DNA of 64,000 nucleotides from Pseudomonadota bacterium (lineage in GTDB: Bacteria > Pseudomonadota > Alphaproteobacteria > SHVZ01): assembly GCA_016195085.1 (NCBI GenBank), contig JACQAG010000008.1:25137-89136 (forward strand), in the 5' to 3' direction. Under the pieces are notes generated by a model. It was not told where the DNA came from. It saw only the letters and a list, made by a program, of their open reading frames with translations, and did not search any database. Shown one piece after another: positions 34,553-43,556 of this stretch; within the stretch, counting starts at the first letter, position 1; each line of letters opens with the position of its first letter. The translations under genes and the position numbers were made by a program.

Positions 34553-35479
34553 TCAGGCTGCTTTCAGCTCGGCGCTGCGCTGGGCCTCGGAGTGGAGCCA
34601 ATTGCGGAACAGGGTGATCTTCTGCTGGGAGGTCTTGCTCGGCGGATAGACGATGAAATACGCAAAGCCGAGGATGACGCTGCCGGCCTCGAAGGGGCGG
34701 ATGAGGCGGCCGGATGCCAGATCGTCGGCGGCGAGCTGCGCCTTGGCCAGCGCCACGCCGCGGCCGCGGGTCGCCGCCTCCAAGACCAGGCTCGATTGGT
34801 TGAAGCGCGGGCCTCTCGCCCAGTCGACGCCCTCGACCTTGGCGGCTTTGAGCCACATGCGCCAGTCCGGGCAGGTCGCATCGTCCTCGGAGCTGTCGTC
34901 GTGGAGGAGCGTGTGAAAGCGAATGTCGGCGGGCGAGCGCAAGGGCTGCTGGCCCTGCAGCAGCTCGGGCGCGCACACCGGCAGCACCGTTTCCGGGAGC
35001 AGCCGCTCGACCACCAGATCGGGGTATTGCCCGGCGCCGTAGCGGATCGCCACATCGACGTCGTCGCGGGCGAAATCCACGAGCTGCATCGAGGCCGAGA
35101 CCCGCACATCCAAATCCGGGTGCTCGTCCTGGAAGCGGTCGAGCCGCGGCACCAGCCATTTTGCGGCAAAGCTCGGCGCCACGCTGACGGTGAGCACGCC
35201 GGCGCGGCCGACCGCATCGATGCTCTCGATCGCCTCGCTCAGGCGCTGGAAGCCGTCGCGGATCCCGGGCAAGCAGGCCTGCCCGGCATCGGTCAACAAC
35301 AGCGTGCGGTTGACCCGGCGAAAGAGCGGCGTGCCCAGGATCGCTTCCAGCTGGCGTACCTGATGGCCGATCGCCGCTGGGGTCACATGCAGCTCGTTCG
35401 CCGCCTTGACGAAGCTCAGATGCCGCGCCGCGGCCTCGAAGGCCCTGAGCGCATTCAGCGGCGGCAGACGGCGGCTCAT
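34553..35479 (-). CDS. LysR-family transcriptional regulator (GcvA-like)
   Basis: 308 residues. The N-terminal winged helix has LPPLNALRAFEAAARHLSFVKAANELHVTPAAIGHQVRQLE, the GcvA-type pattern, and the effector domain includes FARDDVDVAIRYGAGQYPDLVVERLL. GcvA-like proteins usually control a neighbouring or divergent operon in response to a small molecule. It is divergent from the sulfite reductase operon, across a 355-bp region with an AT-rich inverted repeat. Control of that operon is possible, but GcvA-type proteins more often act on amino acid genes. Confidence 0.92.
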   Translation of the reverse strand: MSRRLPPLNALRAFEAAARHLSFVKAANELHVTPAAIGHQVRQLEAILGTPLFRRVNRTLLLTDAGQACLPGIRDGFQRLSEAIESIDAVGRAGVLTVSVAPSFAAKWLVPRLDRFQDEHPDLDVRVSASMQLVDFARDDVDVAIRYGAGQYPDLVVERLLPETVLPVCAPELLQGQQPLRSPADIRFHTLLHDDSSEDDATCPDWRMWLKAAKVEGVDWARGPRFNQSSLVLEAATRGRGVALAKAQLAADDLASGRLIRPFEAGSVILGFAYFIVYPPSKTSQQKITLFRNWLHSEAQRSAELKAA

Positions 35480-35834
35480 GACGGCCTGCTCCTCGTTGTC
35501 GCTGGAGCCGGAGACTCCAAACTTGCCCCATGGCCGGGTGTGGCCCGGCCGGTGGCGGCCTCCATACGGACACTAAACTGACCGCTGGCACCATCTCCAC
35601 GCAACTGGAAATATGTCGGTTCGATGGAAAAATATATTTTTTACATTTTACAAATGTAAATTAAGCAAAGGGTCTTTACCTGCCCCTTCCGCGATCACCG
35701 AGGCAGGCAAAGGAAATTTGGCAACCTGCCTAGTTAATCTCGCTCGACCGATGGAGGTCCAGCATGGTTCCGTGCGATCTCCACCCTATATCTGTTGTGG
35801 ATTATATTCCACGTCATTTTGTTGGGGAATACCC
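35480..35834. other. Intergenic region upstream of the sulfite reductase operon
   Basis: 355 bases with no convincing gene; an in-frame extension of the sulfite reductase reading to 35613 lacks family similarity and has a different composition. It contains an AT-rich stretch (about 35625-35675) with the inverted repeat at 35640-35660, and a GGGGAA ribosome site just before the GTG at 35835. Probably the shared control region for the LysR gene and cysI. Confidence 0.6.
35640..35660. promoter_or_regulatory. AT-rich inverted repeat, possible LysR-type site
   Basis: TTTACAT (35640-35646) and ATGTAAA (35654-35660) flank seven bases. A T-N11-A core fits a LysR-type binding box, and it lies between the LysR gene and the sulfite reductase operon. 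No experimental link can be read from sequence. Confidence 0.4.
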
Positions 35835-37538
35835 GTGGCCGGTGCAGCCAAATCATCCAAGGCCGAAGAGACGAAGCGGCTGAGCCATGGGCTCCGCGGC
35901 GCCCTCACAGCCGAGCTCGCCGGCCCGGAAAGCCATTTCGCGGCCGCCGAGCAGCTTCTCCTCAAATTCCACGGCACCTATCAGGGCTATGACCGCGACA
36001 GCGCCACCGAGCTGAAGCAGCAAGGGCTGGAGAAGCAGTGGGAGTTCATGGTCCGGGCGAAGATCCCGGGCGGACGGCTCACGCCCGAGCAGTATCTGGC
36101 GCTGGACGCGCTTGCCGAGCGCCATGGCGGAGGCAATCTGCGCATCACCACGCGCCAAGGCGTGCAGTTCCACGGCATCATCAAGCGCGACTTGAAGGCG
36201 ACGATCGCCGCCATCAACCGGGCGCTGCTCACCACCTTCGCGGCGTGCGGGGATGTGGTCCGCAACGTCACCGCCACGCCGGCGCCGATCGCGGACGCGG
36301 TGCATCGCCGCTTGCAGGCGGACGCCAAGATGCTCTCCGAGGAGCTGGCGCCGAAGACCAACGCCTATCACGAGATCTGGCTCGACGGCGAAGCGGTCGC
36401 GGGGGAGGTTGACGAGCCGCTCTACGGACCGAGCTATCTGCCGCGCAAATTCAAGATCGGGTTGGCCACGCCCGAGGACAATTCCATCGACGTGCTGACC
36501 AACGATCTCGGCATCATCGCCTTGTTCGAGGGCGAGCGTCTCGTGGGCTACAACCTTGCTCTCGGCGGCGGCCTCGGCATGACCCACAACAAGCCGAAGA
36601 CCTATCCCAGGCTCGCCACACCGATCGCCTTCATCGAGCCGGACGGGCTGCTGGCGGGCGTCAAAGCCGTCATCCAGCTCCAGCGCGACCATGGCGACCG
36701 CGCCGACCGCAAGCATGCGCGGCTCAAATATCTGGTCCAAGAGAACGGCGTCGATTGGACGCGGGCGACGCTCGAAGGCATCTTCGGCCGCACGCTCGCC
36801 GATCCCAAGCCGATGCCGCCCTTCCGCGTCATCGACCACACGGGCTGGCACGAGCAGGGCGATGGACGCTGGTATTTCGGCCTCGCCATCGCCAATGGCA
36901 GGGTCAAGGACGAGGGCAGCTTGCGGCTGCGCACAGCACTCCGCACGGTGATCCAGCGTTTCCGCCCGACACCGATCCTGACGCCGGGCCAAGGCATCAT
37001 CCTGGGCGACGTCGATGCCGCCGACAGGGCGGAAATCGAAGCAGTCCTCAGCCAGCATGGCGTGAGCCTGCCCCATGCGCTGAAGCCGATCGCGCGCTGG
37101 GCGCTCGCCTGCCCGGCCTTGCCGAGCTGCGGGCTGGCGCTCAATGAGGCCGAGCGCATCCGGGTACCGCTCATCGCCGAGATCGAGGCCGTCCTCGTTC
37201 GCCACGGTCTCGGCGATGAGGAGATCAGCGTGCGCATCACCGGCTGCCCGAATGGCTGCGCCCGACCCTATGCGGGGGATATCGGCATCGTCGGCCGCAC
37301 GCCCCGGGAATACGCACTCTATCTTGGCGGCGATTTCGCCGGGACCAGGCTCAACCGGTTGGTGTTCGAGCGGATCGACCTAGCCGAGATCGCCGCCACC
37401 TTGGAGCCGCTGTTCGAGGCTTTCGCCCGCGATCGGTGGCCCGGTGAAGGCTTCGGCGATTTCTGCCACCGGCGGAGCAATGCCGAGCTCATCGCGCTGG
37501 TGGACGCGGCGCGGCCGCCCGCGGCCCGGGTCGCCTGA
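35835..37538 (+). CDS. cysI: Assimilatory sulfite reductase hemoprotein (CysI family)
   Basis: 567 residues from the GTG at 35835. The siroheme/4Fe-4S cysteines are in CPALPSC (Cys426, Cys432) and GCPNGC (Cys471, Cys475), the normal arrangement. Two ferredoxin-like half-domains are visible, with RITTRQGVQFHG near residue 100 as the substrate-side arginine motif. It reduces sulfite to sulfide by six electrons in cysteine synthesis. No flavoprotein partner CysJ is adjacent, so the electron donor is encoded elsewhere or is ferredoxin. The siroheme dehydrogenase gene follows with a one-base overlap. Confidence 0.92.
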   Translation: MAGAAKSSKAEETKRLSHGLRGALTAELAGPESHFAAAEQLLLKFHGTYQGYDRDSATELKQQGLEKQWEFMVRAKIPGGRLTPEQYLALDALAERHGGGNLRITTRQGVQFHGIIKRDLKATIAAINRALLTTFAACGDVVRNVTATPAPIADAVHRRLQADAKMLSEELAPKTNAYHEIWLDGEAVAGEVDEPLYGPSYLPRKFKIGLATPEDNSIDVLTNDLGIIALFEGERLVGYNLALGGGLGMTHNKPKTYPRLATPIAFIEPDGLLAGVKAVIQLQRDHGDRADRKHARLKYLVQENGVDWTRATLEGIFGRTLADPKPMPPFRVIDHTGWHEQGDGRWYFGLAIANGRVKDEGSLRLRTALRTVIQRFRPTPILTPGQGIILGDVDAADRAEIEAVLSQHGVSLPHALKPIARWALACPALPSCGLALNEAERIRVPLIAEIEAVLVRHGLGDEEISVRITGCPNGCARPYAGDIGIVGRTPREYALYLGGDFAGTRLNRLVFERIDLAEIAATLEPLFEAFARDRWPGEGFGDFCHRRSNAELIALVDAARPPAARVA

Positions 37539-38170
37539 TGTATCCGATCAGCCTCGATCTCAAACAAATCCGCGTGGGCCTGGTCGGGCGCGGCTTTCGC
37601 GCCGTCCGCCGCTTGGCGTTGCTCGATGCCGAAGCCGCCGGCGATGTCCGGGTCTTCTCCGATGCGCCCTCGCCGGAGCTCCTCGGCCGGGCGGGCAAGC
37701 GGCTGACGCCGAGGCTGCCCTTCGTCGAAGATCTCAGGCGGCTCCAGGTGCTGTTCATTGCCGATCTCGATTGGAAGACGGCGTCGCGCCTGGCCGAGCG
37801 TGCCGATCGCATCGGCCTCATCGTCAATGTCGAGGACGAGACGAAGCTCTCCACCTTCCATTCGGCCGCCGCCCTAAGGCGCGGCGATTTCACCGTTGCG
37901 ATCTCGACCAACGGCAAGAGCCCGGCGATGGCGAGCCTTTTGCGCCGGCATCTCGAAGGCCTGTTCGGGCCGGATTGGGAGCGCCAGGCGGTAGCGGCGG
38001 CGGAGCGCCGGCAGCGCCTCAAGCGCGAGGGCGCCGACGGCCAGCGCATTCTGGCCGAGACGAGCCTGCTCCTGGGCCTGCCCGCTCCGCGGCATGCGCC
38101 GGCGCCCGTGGCGAACGACAACGCCATCCCCGCCGCAGCTGCGCAGGAAGAGCCGCGCCGCTTCTCCTGA
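37538..38170 (+). CDS. Precorrin-2 dehydrogenase / siroheme synthase N-terminal domain protein
   Basis: 210 residues, equal to the first half of CysG: NAD-binding GLVGRGFRAVRRLALLDA, then NVEDETKLSTFHSAAALRRGDFTVAISTNGKSPAMASLLRRHLE, which is the classic dehydrogenase/ferrochelatase block. It oxidises precorrin-2 to sirohydrochlorin and may insert iron, giving the siroheme needed by the upstream CysI. The methyltransferase half of CysG is absent and must be elsewhere. The first position of the usual GxGxxA motif is altered (VGRGFRAVRR), but the fold is clear. Start overlaps the cysI stop. Confidence 0.88.
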   Translation: MYPISLDLKQIRVGLVGRGFRAVRRLALLDAEAAGDVRVFSDAPSPELLGRAGKRLTPRLPFVEDLRRLQVLFIADLDWKTASRLAERADRIGLIVNVEDETKLSTFHSAAALRRGDFTVAISTNGKSPAMASLLRRHLEGLFGPDWERQAVAAAERRQRLKREGADGQRILAETSLLLGLPAPRHAPAPVANDNAIPAAAAQEEPRRFS

Positions 38171-38237
38171 GCCTCGCCGGTGCCGCACGAGCGAGCGATC
38201 TTCGTGCTTCGCCCGCGCGCAGCATCCTAAGAAGCGA

Positions 38238-39071
38238 TCAATCCACAGCGCTCTTGGCCTTCCCGGTTTCGGCGATGGCGTAATATTCCCTGGGACCGGT
38301 GCCGCGCACGGCCATGAACACCCGATAGAACTGCGAGTAGCTGCCGAAGCCGGCGTCCAGCGCGGCGGCGAGCAAGGGCGGCGCGATCGAGCGCGTCATC
38401 AGCGCATCGACGCGCTCGAGCCGTCTCTCGGTGCGAAACTGGGCGAGGCTGCGACCGGTGTCGGAGCGGAAGACCCTGCCCAAGCGGGACAGGCTGAGGC
38501 CGGCTTGCTTGGCGATCAGGGCGAGCGGCACTTCCGGATCGGCCCGCAGGATATCCGCCGCCCGGCGGACCGCCGGATGAATTTTGAGCCCGGCCTTTGC
38601 CGGTGCCTCCTGCCAGGCGATCCAAGCCCTCGCCATCCACCACCGGAGACCCGCGGCGATCAGCGCTGGATCGCCGGATCTGCGCAGCGTCGCCGCCACA
38701 AGGCCGAGCTCCGCAGCGGCGCCGTCGTCGATGCGGCGCGCGTCCGGGCTATGGCCCATTTCGGCCGCCAGCGGGGGCGGGTACAGCGTCCCCGGCCGCA
38801 AGACCGAGGGTGCCGAGACCAGCACCCACATGTCGAAATCAGGGCTCTCGGACAGAAGGAAGTGCGATTGATCGGTGTGCGCCCATAGCAGCATGCCCGC
38901 TCGAAGCGTCAGGATCCGATCGTCGATGAGATAGCGCATCCGGCCCTGGATGGCGAAGAACGCCGCCAGCTCGAGGTGGCTGCGCGGTGCGGTCTCGTGG
39001 ATCCGCCGATCCGAGCGCAGCCAGCATCGTCCCGGTGTACCGGCAGGTAGGTATCGCTTTGCTTCCGTCAC
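38238..39071 (-). CDS. AraC-family transcriptional regulator
   Basis: About 277 residues from the GTG at 39071. N-terminal cupin-like sensing domain (HLELAAFFAIQGRMRYLIDDRILTLRAGMLLWAHTDQSH), C-terminal AraC double HTH: IAKQAGLSLSRLGRVFRSDTGRSLAQFRTERRL and LLAAALDAGFGSYSQFYRVFMAVRGTGPREYY. It is divergent from the phytanoyl-CoA dioxygenase gene and probably activates it. Earlier in-frame sequence is antisense to that gene and was not included; the exact start is uncertain. Confidence 0.88.
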   Translation of the reverse strand: MTEAKRYLPAGTPGRCWLRSDRRIHETAPRSHLELAAFFAIQGRMRYLIDDRILTLRAGMLLWAHTDQSHFLLSESPDFDMWVLVSAPSVLRPGTLYPPPLAAEMGHSPDARRIDDGAAAELGLVAATLRRSGDPALIAAGLRWWMARAWIAWQEAPAKAGLKIHPAVRRAADILRADPEVPLALIAKQAGLSLSRLGRVFRSDTGRSLAQFRTERRLERVDALMTRSIAPPLLAAALDAGFGSYSQFYRVFMAVRGTGPREYYAIAETGKAKSAVD

Positions 39072-39168
39072 AGCGGAAAATGCAATCTTTTCGATCGAAG
39101 ATGCATAGATTGCCTCGATTCTCTTCCTTACTCTGCACCAAACTGCAATGGCCGCCAAGGAGGAGAGA

Positions 39169-39885
39169 ATGCAGGCCGAGGAGATCAAAGCCGGGTTCCG
39201 CCGCACGGGCTTCTGCATCCTGGAGGGGGCCTTGACGGCTGGCGAGCTGGCCGGCCTCCGATCGGCCTGCGATGTCCTGCTCGAGGAGAAGCCGGATGAC
39301 GGTGGGGGCAAGTTCCATGACATCGGCCGCGGCGAGGCACGCCGCTTCCTGCGCCATCGCCATAGGGACTTCCCCGCGCTCGAGGCCTTCGTGCTTGGCG
39401 AGAAGGTGGGCAACCTTGCCGCGACGCTGCTTGGCCACGCTCCCTACCTCTTCAACGAGCAGTTCGTGGTGAAGGGTGCGAGGACCGGGGCGAGCTTCGC
39501 TTGGCACCAGGACGGCGCCTATGTCGGGTTCGCTCACAAGCCATACCTCACGCTATGGATCGCGCTCGACGAGGCGACCGAAGAGAATGGCTGCGTCTAC
39601 GTGCTTCCGCGGCATCTCGACGTGGATGAGAGCCTGGTGCCGCATCGCTGGGATCCGGCAGGCAAGGAGAAAATCGGCTACGAGGGACCGGAGCGCGGTG
39701 TGCCGCTCATCGGCCCCGCGGGCATGGCCGTCGCCTTTTCCTCGACCACGCTCCATAGCTCGGGTGCGAACGCCACCGATCGCGTTCGCCGCGCCTATAT
39801 TTGCCAGTACTCCGCCGAGCCGATCATCGATCCGACGACCGGAGCCGCCAAGCACTTCGCCAAGCCTCTAGGCGCTCGTCGATGA
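39169..39885 (+). CDS. Phytanoyl-CoA dioxygenase family Fe(II)/2-oxoglutarate oxygenase
   Basis: 238 residues from the ATG at 39169, chosen because AAGGAGGAGAG is directly upstream; an ATG at 39148 is less likely. Iron ligands are in FAWHQDGAYVGF (H-x-D) and TTLHSSGAN (His), with the 2-oxoglutarate Arg in DRVRRAYICQYS. It hydroxylates a small organic substrate in the cytoplasm. Such genes next to an AraC regulator are common in rhizosphere bacteria, where they act on compounds such as ectoine, carnitine relatives or secondary metabolites; the substrate is not known. Confidence 0.9.
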   Translation: MQAEEIKAGFRRTGFCILEGALTAGELAGLRSACDVLLEEKPDDGGGKFHDIGRGEARRFLRHRHRDFPALEAFVLGEKVGNLAATLLGHAPYLFNEQFVVKGARTGASFAWHQDGAYVGFAHKPYLTLWIALDEATEENGCVYVLPRHLDVDESLVPHRWDPAGKEKIGYEGPERGVPLIGPAGMAVAFSSTTLHSSGANATDRVRRAYICQYSAEPIIDPTTGAAKHFAKPLGARR

Positions 39886-39904
39886 GCTGTGCCTAATTTA
39901 CCAG

Positions 39905-40255
39905 CTATGCGGCAGCACGCCGCGCGCGTTTCCGGCGTGGGGAAATAGCGCCGAGCTCTTCGAGGCGCACGGGCGCACGATTGGGAAATGTCGCCACCAG
40001 CTCAAGCTCTCCACCGATCGCCTTCAGGAACGCGCGCAGCGTCGAGATGTACATGTCGCTGCGCGCCTCGAGCTTCGAAACGGCCTCCTGGCCCACCTTC
40101 AGCCGTTTCGCCATCGCCGCTTGCGTCTTGCCTATGGCCTTGCGCAGGTCCCGCAGGGACATCTCCTCGGCAATGATCTCGCGCGCGCGAGCCTCGACCC
40201 TCCGACGCTCGTCTGCGGGAAGCGCCGAGACGATCTCATTCAATGTTCGTGCCAT
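39905..40255 (-). CDS. higA: HigA-like XRE antitoxin
   Basis: 116 residues from the ATG at 40255. XRE helix-turn-helix at about residues 35-85 (LRDLRKAIGKTQAAMAKRLKVGQEAVSKLEARSDMYISTLRAFLKAIGGELEL), a pattern close to the antitoxins that accompany RelE/Gp49-type toxins. It follows the toxin gene after 13 bases, the toxin-first order of HigBA. It should bind the toxin and repress the promoter through the palindrome at 40655. Confidence 0.9.
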   Translation of the reverse strand: MARTLNEIVSALPADERRRVEARAREIIAEEMSLRDLRKAIGKTQAAMAKRLKVGQEAVSKLEARSDMYISTLRAFLKAIGGELELVATFPNRAPVRLEELGAISPRRKRARRAAA

Positions 40256-40268
40256 CTGGACCTCCATC

Positions 40269-40634
40269 TCACTTGCGGGTTCGAAGGGCCTGCATCCGGC
40301 GTAGATGGGCGTCGAACCGCTTGTCGGCGAATGCGATCAAACGTCGATAGAACGCCTTCTCGCTTCGTCCGCTCTTGTCGCCTGCCACGAGCAGAATAGC
40401 CCGCCGCTCGGGATCGAAGGCGAAGGCAGCTCGCCAGACGCCGCCATCCGCATCGAAGCGCAATTCCTTCATATTCGCGTGCTTCGAGCCATTGAGCGTA
40501 TCGACCCTGGGGCGCCCGGCCAAAAGACCGAAGCGCTCGAGCAAGCGCGCTTGCGCCAGAAGCTCGATCCTCACCGCGGCAGAAAGCCTATGCAGCTCGG
40601 GTTCGAACTCCGGTGCGACGTGGACGGCCCACAC
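40269..40634 (-). CDS. higB: HigB/RelE-type mRNA interferase toxin (Gp49-like)
   Basis: 121 residues. Phage Gp49/RelE-type toxin features: the ELRFDADGGVWRAAFAFDPERRAILLVAGDKSG core with the Lys/Arg residues used for RNA cleavage, and a C-terminal helix with FYRRLIAFADKRFDAHL. It would cleave mRNA on ribosomes when free of its antitoxin. The start is a GTG at 40634 that sits only 7 bases after a -10 element, so the message is probably leaderless. The antitoxin gene follows directly. Confidence 0.88.
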   Translation of the reverse strand: MWAVHVAPEFEPELHRLSAAVRIELLAQARLLERFGLLAGRPRVDTLNGSKHANMKELRFDADGGVWRAAFAFDPERRAILLVAGDKSGRSEKAFYRRLIAFADKRFDAHLRRMQALRTRK

Positions 40635-40640
40635 CTGGAT

Positions 40641-40669
40641 ATTATGCTCTCTATGGCATATGCCGTCAA
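40641..40669 (-). promoter_or_regulatory. Promoter and operator of the higBA operon
   Basis: On the minus strand TTGACG (40669-40664), 17 bases, then CATAAT (40646-40641); the first base of the GTG start codon is 7 bases after the -10 box. The spacer holds GGCATATGCC (40655-40664), a perfect 10-bp palindrome, and ATGGCAT is repeated at 40653 and 40669. This is the expected place for HigA repression. Confidence 0.65.
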
Positions 40670-40728
40670 TGGCATTGTAGCTATTTGAAAGGTGCTCGCC
40701 GCGATGCCTGCGCCTCGCCGCTTTGCCG

Positions 40729-42117
40729 CTACCAGCGGGGCGGCGCCTCGCCCATGTCCCAGAATAGGCCGGTCATGATCGCCAGCCCCTCGCGCAACAA
40801 GGACGCCAGCACATGCTCGTTGGGTGCGTGCTGGGAGCAGCCGGCATAGGAGTGCGGGACCCATATGGTCGGCAGGCCGAGCGTGTCCGTAAACACCTCA
40901 TTGGGCAGCGAGCCGCCGAGATTGGGCAAGACCGCCGGCTTGGTGCCGGTGGTCCTCAAGAGCGAGGCGGCGGCCCAGCGCGCGGCGGGATGATCGGGAT
41001 CGAGCCGGGTTGCCTGCATCATCTCCTTCTTGGACGCCTCGACTTTGACCTGGGCGAAGCCGTTGGCGTCGAGATGGCGGCGGATCGCCGCGATGAAGGT
41101 GTTCGGATCGGTGTCGACGGTAAAGCGGATCTGGCAATGGGCGTTGGCCCGGGGCGGCACCGCGTTGACCGGGTTCTCCGGATTGCCGGTGCGAAACGCG
41201 AGCACCTCGAAGGTGTTCCAGGCGAAGACCTTCTCGGCCGCGGTCAAGCCCGGCTCGCCCCAATAGGCATCGATCTCGGGTCCGTCATCGCCGCCGTCGA
41301 TGGTGCAGTCGGCGAGTGCCACGCGCACCGAGTTCGGAATGGCGCGGGGGACGAGGTCCGGCACCAGGACCTTGCCCTCGAGGCTGATGATGGAGGCCAG
41401 CGCATGGGCGAGGATGACGCCGGGATTGGCAAGGAGCCCGCCCCAATTGCCGGAGTGGTGGCCGCCGGCGCGGAGATCGACCGAGAGATCGAAATTGAAG
41501 GCGCCGCGGGTGCCCATGAAGATGGTCGGCCGATCGGGCGCCAGCCGCGGCCCGTCCGAGCCGATGAGGAGATCGGCGGCCAGCATCTCCTTGTGCTCGG
41601 CGCAAAACGCGCCCAAGCCCGGCGAGCCGATCTCCTCGGAGGTCTCCAAGAGGAACTTCGAATTGAAGCCGAGCCGGCCGCGCTCGGCCAAGACCATGGC
41701 GAGTGCGGTCATGTTGATCGAGTGCTGCGCCTTGTTGTCGGCGGTGCCGCGCCCGTAATAGCGCTCGCCCTCCTGGACGATGCGCCAGGGCCCCAATCCC
41801 TGGCGCCATTGCGCGTCCAGGCCGCGCACCACGTCGCCATGGCCGTAGGTCAACACCGTCGGCAAGCTCGGATCCTCGATCCGCTCGGCCACCAGGAACG
41901 GCCCGCCATGGCTGACCGGGTTGTCGAAGAGGTGGATGCCATAGCCGATCGCCGCCAGCGCCGGACCGATCTCGTCGGCAAGATAGGCCTTGAGCTGCGG
42001 CCGGCTCTCCGGCACCTGGCTTTCGGTGCGGAATTGCACGCGCCGATCCAAGTCGCGCATGAAGGAGCCGTCATCCCAATAGTGCGTCGCTCGCCCGATG
42101 GCGCCGTCTCGGCTCAT
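40729..42117 (-). CDS. M20-family zinc peptidase (dipeptidase/deacylase)
   Basis: 462 residues. M20 metal site: TYGHGDVV (His, Asp), YYGRGTADNKAQH (Asp), LETSEEIGSPG (Glu-Glu, catalytic base), and HSYAGCSQHAPNE near the C-terminus. The lid domain is between about residues 205 and 330 (HHSGNWGG). It hydrolyses a dipeptide or N-acyl amino acid in the cytoplasm. It is the last gene of the sugar-type ABC operon, 71 bases after the binding-protein gene, so its substrate may be what that transporter brings in. Confidence 0.9.
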   Translation of the reverse strand: MSRDGAIGRATHYWDDGSFMRDLDRRVQFRTESQVPESRPQLKAYLADEIGPALAAIGYGIHLFDNPVSHGGPFLVAERIEDPSLPTVLTYGHGDVVRGLDAQWRQGLGPWRIVQEGERYYGRGTADNKAQHSINMTALAMVLAERGRLGFNSKFLLETSEEIGSPGLGAFCAEHKEMLAADLLIGSDGPRLAPDRPTIFMGTRGAFNFDLSVDLRAGGHHSGNWGGLLANPGVILAHALASIISLEGKVLVPDLVPRAIPNSVRVALADCTIDGGDDGPEIDAYWGEPGLTAAEKVFAWNTFEVLAFRTGNPENPVNAVPPRANAHCQIRFTVDTDPNTFIAAIRRHLDANGFAQVKVEASKKEMMQATRLDPDHPAARWAAASLLRTTGTKPAVLPNLGGSLPNEVFTDTLGLPTIWVPHSYAGCSQHAPNEHVLASLLREGLAIMTGLFWDMGEAPPRW

Positions 42118-42188
42118 GGCTCGTCCCTGTCGAGAAAAAGGCCCGGCATCATGCGAGGCCGGGCCCTGAGGAGCAAGCGCGTCGGATA

Positions 42189-43505
42189 TCAGGTTTTCAG
42201 ATAACCCCGCCGCTTCATGAAGGTGGTCACCTTCTCCTGCAGATCGGCGGCCGCCAGCTCGGGCGTCTTGGTACCGGAGCAGGCCGCATTGGTCTCGTCA
42301 TAGATCATGATGTTGATCTGCTCCGATTCCTTGATCGGCGGATAGATGGCGACCCGGCCCTCCATGCCGGTGAGCACGTCGGCGAGGATCGGGAACTTCT
42401 TCAAGACCGCCGGGTCCTTGAAGGCCGAGGTCCGGCAGGGCGTTCCCGTCACCAGCGCCGTCTGGGCGGAGATCTCCTGGCTGGTGAGCCAACCGACGAA
42501 CAGCTTAGCCGCGTCGAGATTGCGGGTCTTGCCATTGACGGCAATGCCCCAGCCGCCGAGCAGCACCGCTTCCGGCGTCGCGCTGTGCCCGATCGATCCG
42601 GCGATCGCTGATTTCGCCGGGTCGAAGAGCGTGCTGAAACCGCCGGTCCACATGAAGCCCTGCGCCGACTGGCCGGTCGACAGGCTGTTCAGCATCTCCG
42701 GGAAATCCCAGGTGAGGTTGCCCGGCGGGCTCACCTTGCCCAGCTGCTCGGCCATGAAACGGATGGCCCGGATGGACGGCTCGGAGGCGAAGGCAGGTTG
42801 GCCTTTCGCATCGAAATACTGCCCGCCGAAGGCATGAAACAGCGTGATCCAGATACAAGCGGTCTGGATGCTCTTTCCGGCCGGCATGTTGAAGCCGTAT
42901 TGCTTGTCGCGGGTGAGCTTCCGGCCGGCTTGGTAGACGGCATCCCAGGTGGCCGGCGGCTTGTCCGGGTCGAGCCCGGCAGCGCTGAGCGCCGCCTTGT
43001 TCCAGACCAGCAGCGAGGCATCGCCGATGAGCGGGATCGCCACCATGCGATTCTCGTAGCGCGCATAGGCGTCGAGCGCGCGCTGCGGATAGTCGGCCCA
43101 CTCGAGCGGCGGCACGCCCTTGATCTCCTTGTCGATGCCCATGAGGTCGGCGACATAGGGTGCGAATTGATCTTTCCACTGATAGGCGGCGAGATAGACG
43201 TCGAAGGCGTTGGTGCCGCTGGTGAGATCGAGGATCAGCTTCTGGTAGCGATCGGCTTGCAGGAGCGGCAAGAATTCGAGCCGGATGCCGCTGGCATTGG
43301 TGAATTCCTCGCAGAAATTGGTGATCTGCGTGAAGCTGGGCGTGGTGCTCCAGGTGATCTTAAGCGTGGTGCCCGCATAGGTGCGGGGAAGGCTGCGGGT
43401 CGCGGCGGCCCCGGCCGCCTGCGCCTTCGCCTGGCGAAAGGAACTGCCGAGAAGTGCGGCGGATGCTGCCGTCGCGATGAGCCCACGGCGTGTGATGCCT
43501 GTCAT
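42189..43505 (-). CDS. ABC transporter substrate-binding protein (sugar/MalE-like family 1)
   Basis: 438 residues. Signal peptide MTGITRRGLIATAASAALLG, with a twin-arginine-like start. The mature chain is a type II binding fold: LKITWSTTPSFTQITNFCEEF, ASLLVWNKAALSAAGLDPDKPPATWDAVYQAGRKL (typical of family 1 solute-binding proteins) and GGWGIAVNGKTRNLDAAKLFVGWLTSQE. It should bind an oligosaccharide, polyol or similar ligand for the two permeases. A hairpin separates it from the permease genes upstream. Confidence 0.92.
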   Translation of the reverse strand: MTGITRRGLIATAASAALLGSSFRQAKAQAAGAAATRSLPRTYAGTTLKITWSTTPSFTQITNFCEEFTNASGIRLEFLPLLQADRYQKLILDLTSGTNAFDVYLAAYQWKDQFAPYVADLMGIDKEIKGVPPLEWADYPQRALDAYARYENRMVAIPLIGDASLLVWNKAALSAAGLDPDKPPATWDAVYQAGRKLTRDKQYGFNMPAGKSIQTACIWITLFHAFGGQYFDAKGQPAFASEPSIRAIRFMAEQLGKVSPPGNLTWDFPEMLNSLSTGQSAQGFMWTGGFSTLFDPAKSAIAGSIGHSATPEAVLLGGWGIAVNGKTRNLDAAKLFVGWLTSQEISAQTALVTGTPCRTSAFKDPAVLKKFPILADVLTGMEGRVAIYPPIKESEQINIMIYDETNAACSGTKTPELAAADLQEKVTTFMKRRGYLKT

Positions 43506-43556
43506 GACTCCTCCCTTGCGTCGGTTTTTCTTCAGGTTTTTCAGACGGAATGTCTG

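Noticed and set aside
35613..35834. N-terminal extension of sulfite reductase
   Set aside because: The 74 extra residues are unlike the family and different in composition; a GTG with a ribosome site is at 35835.
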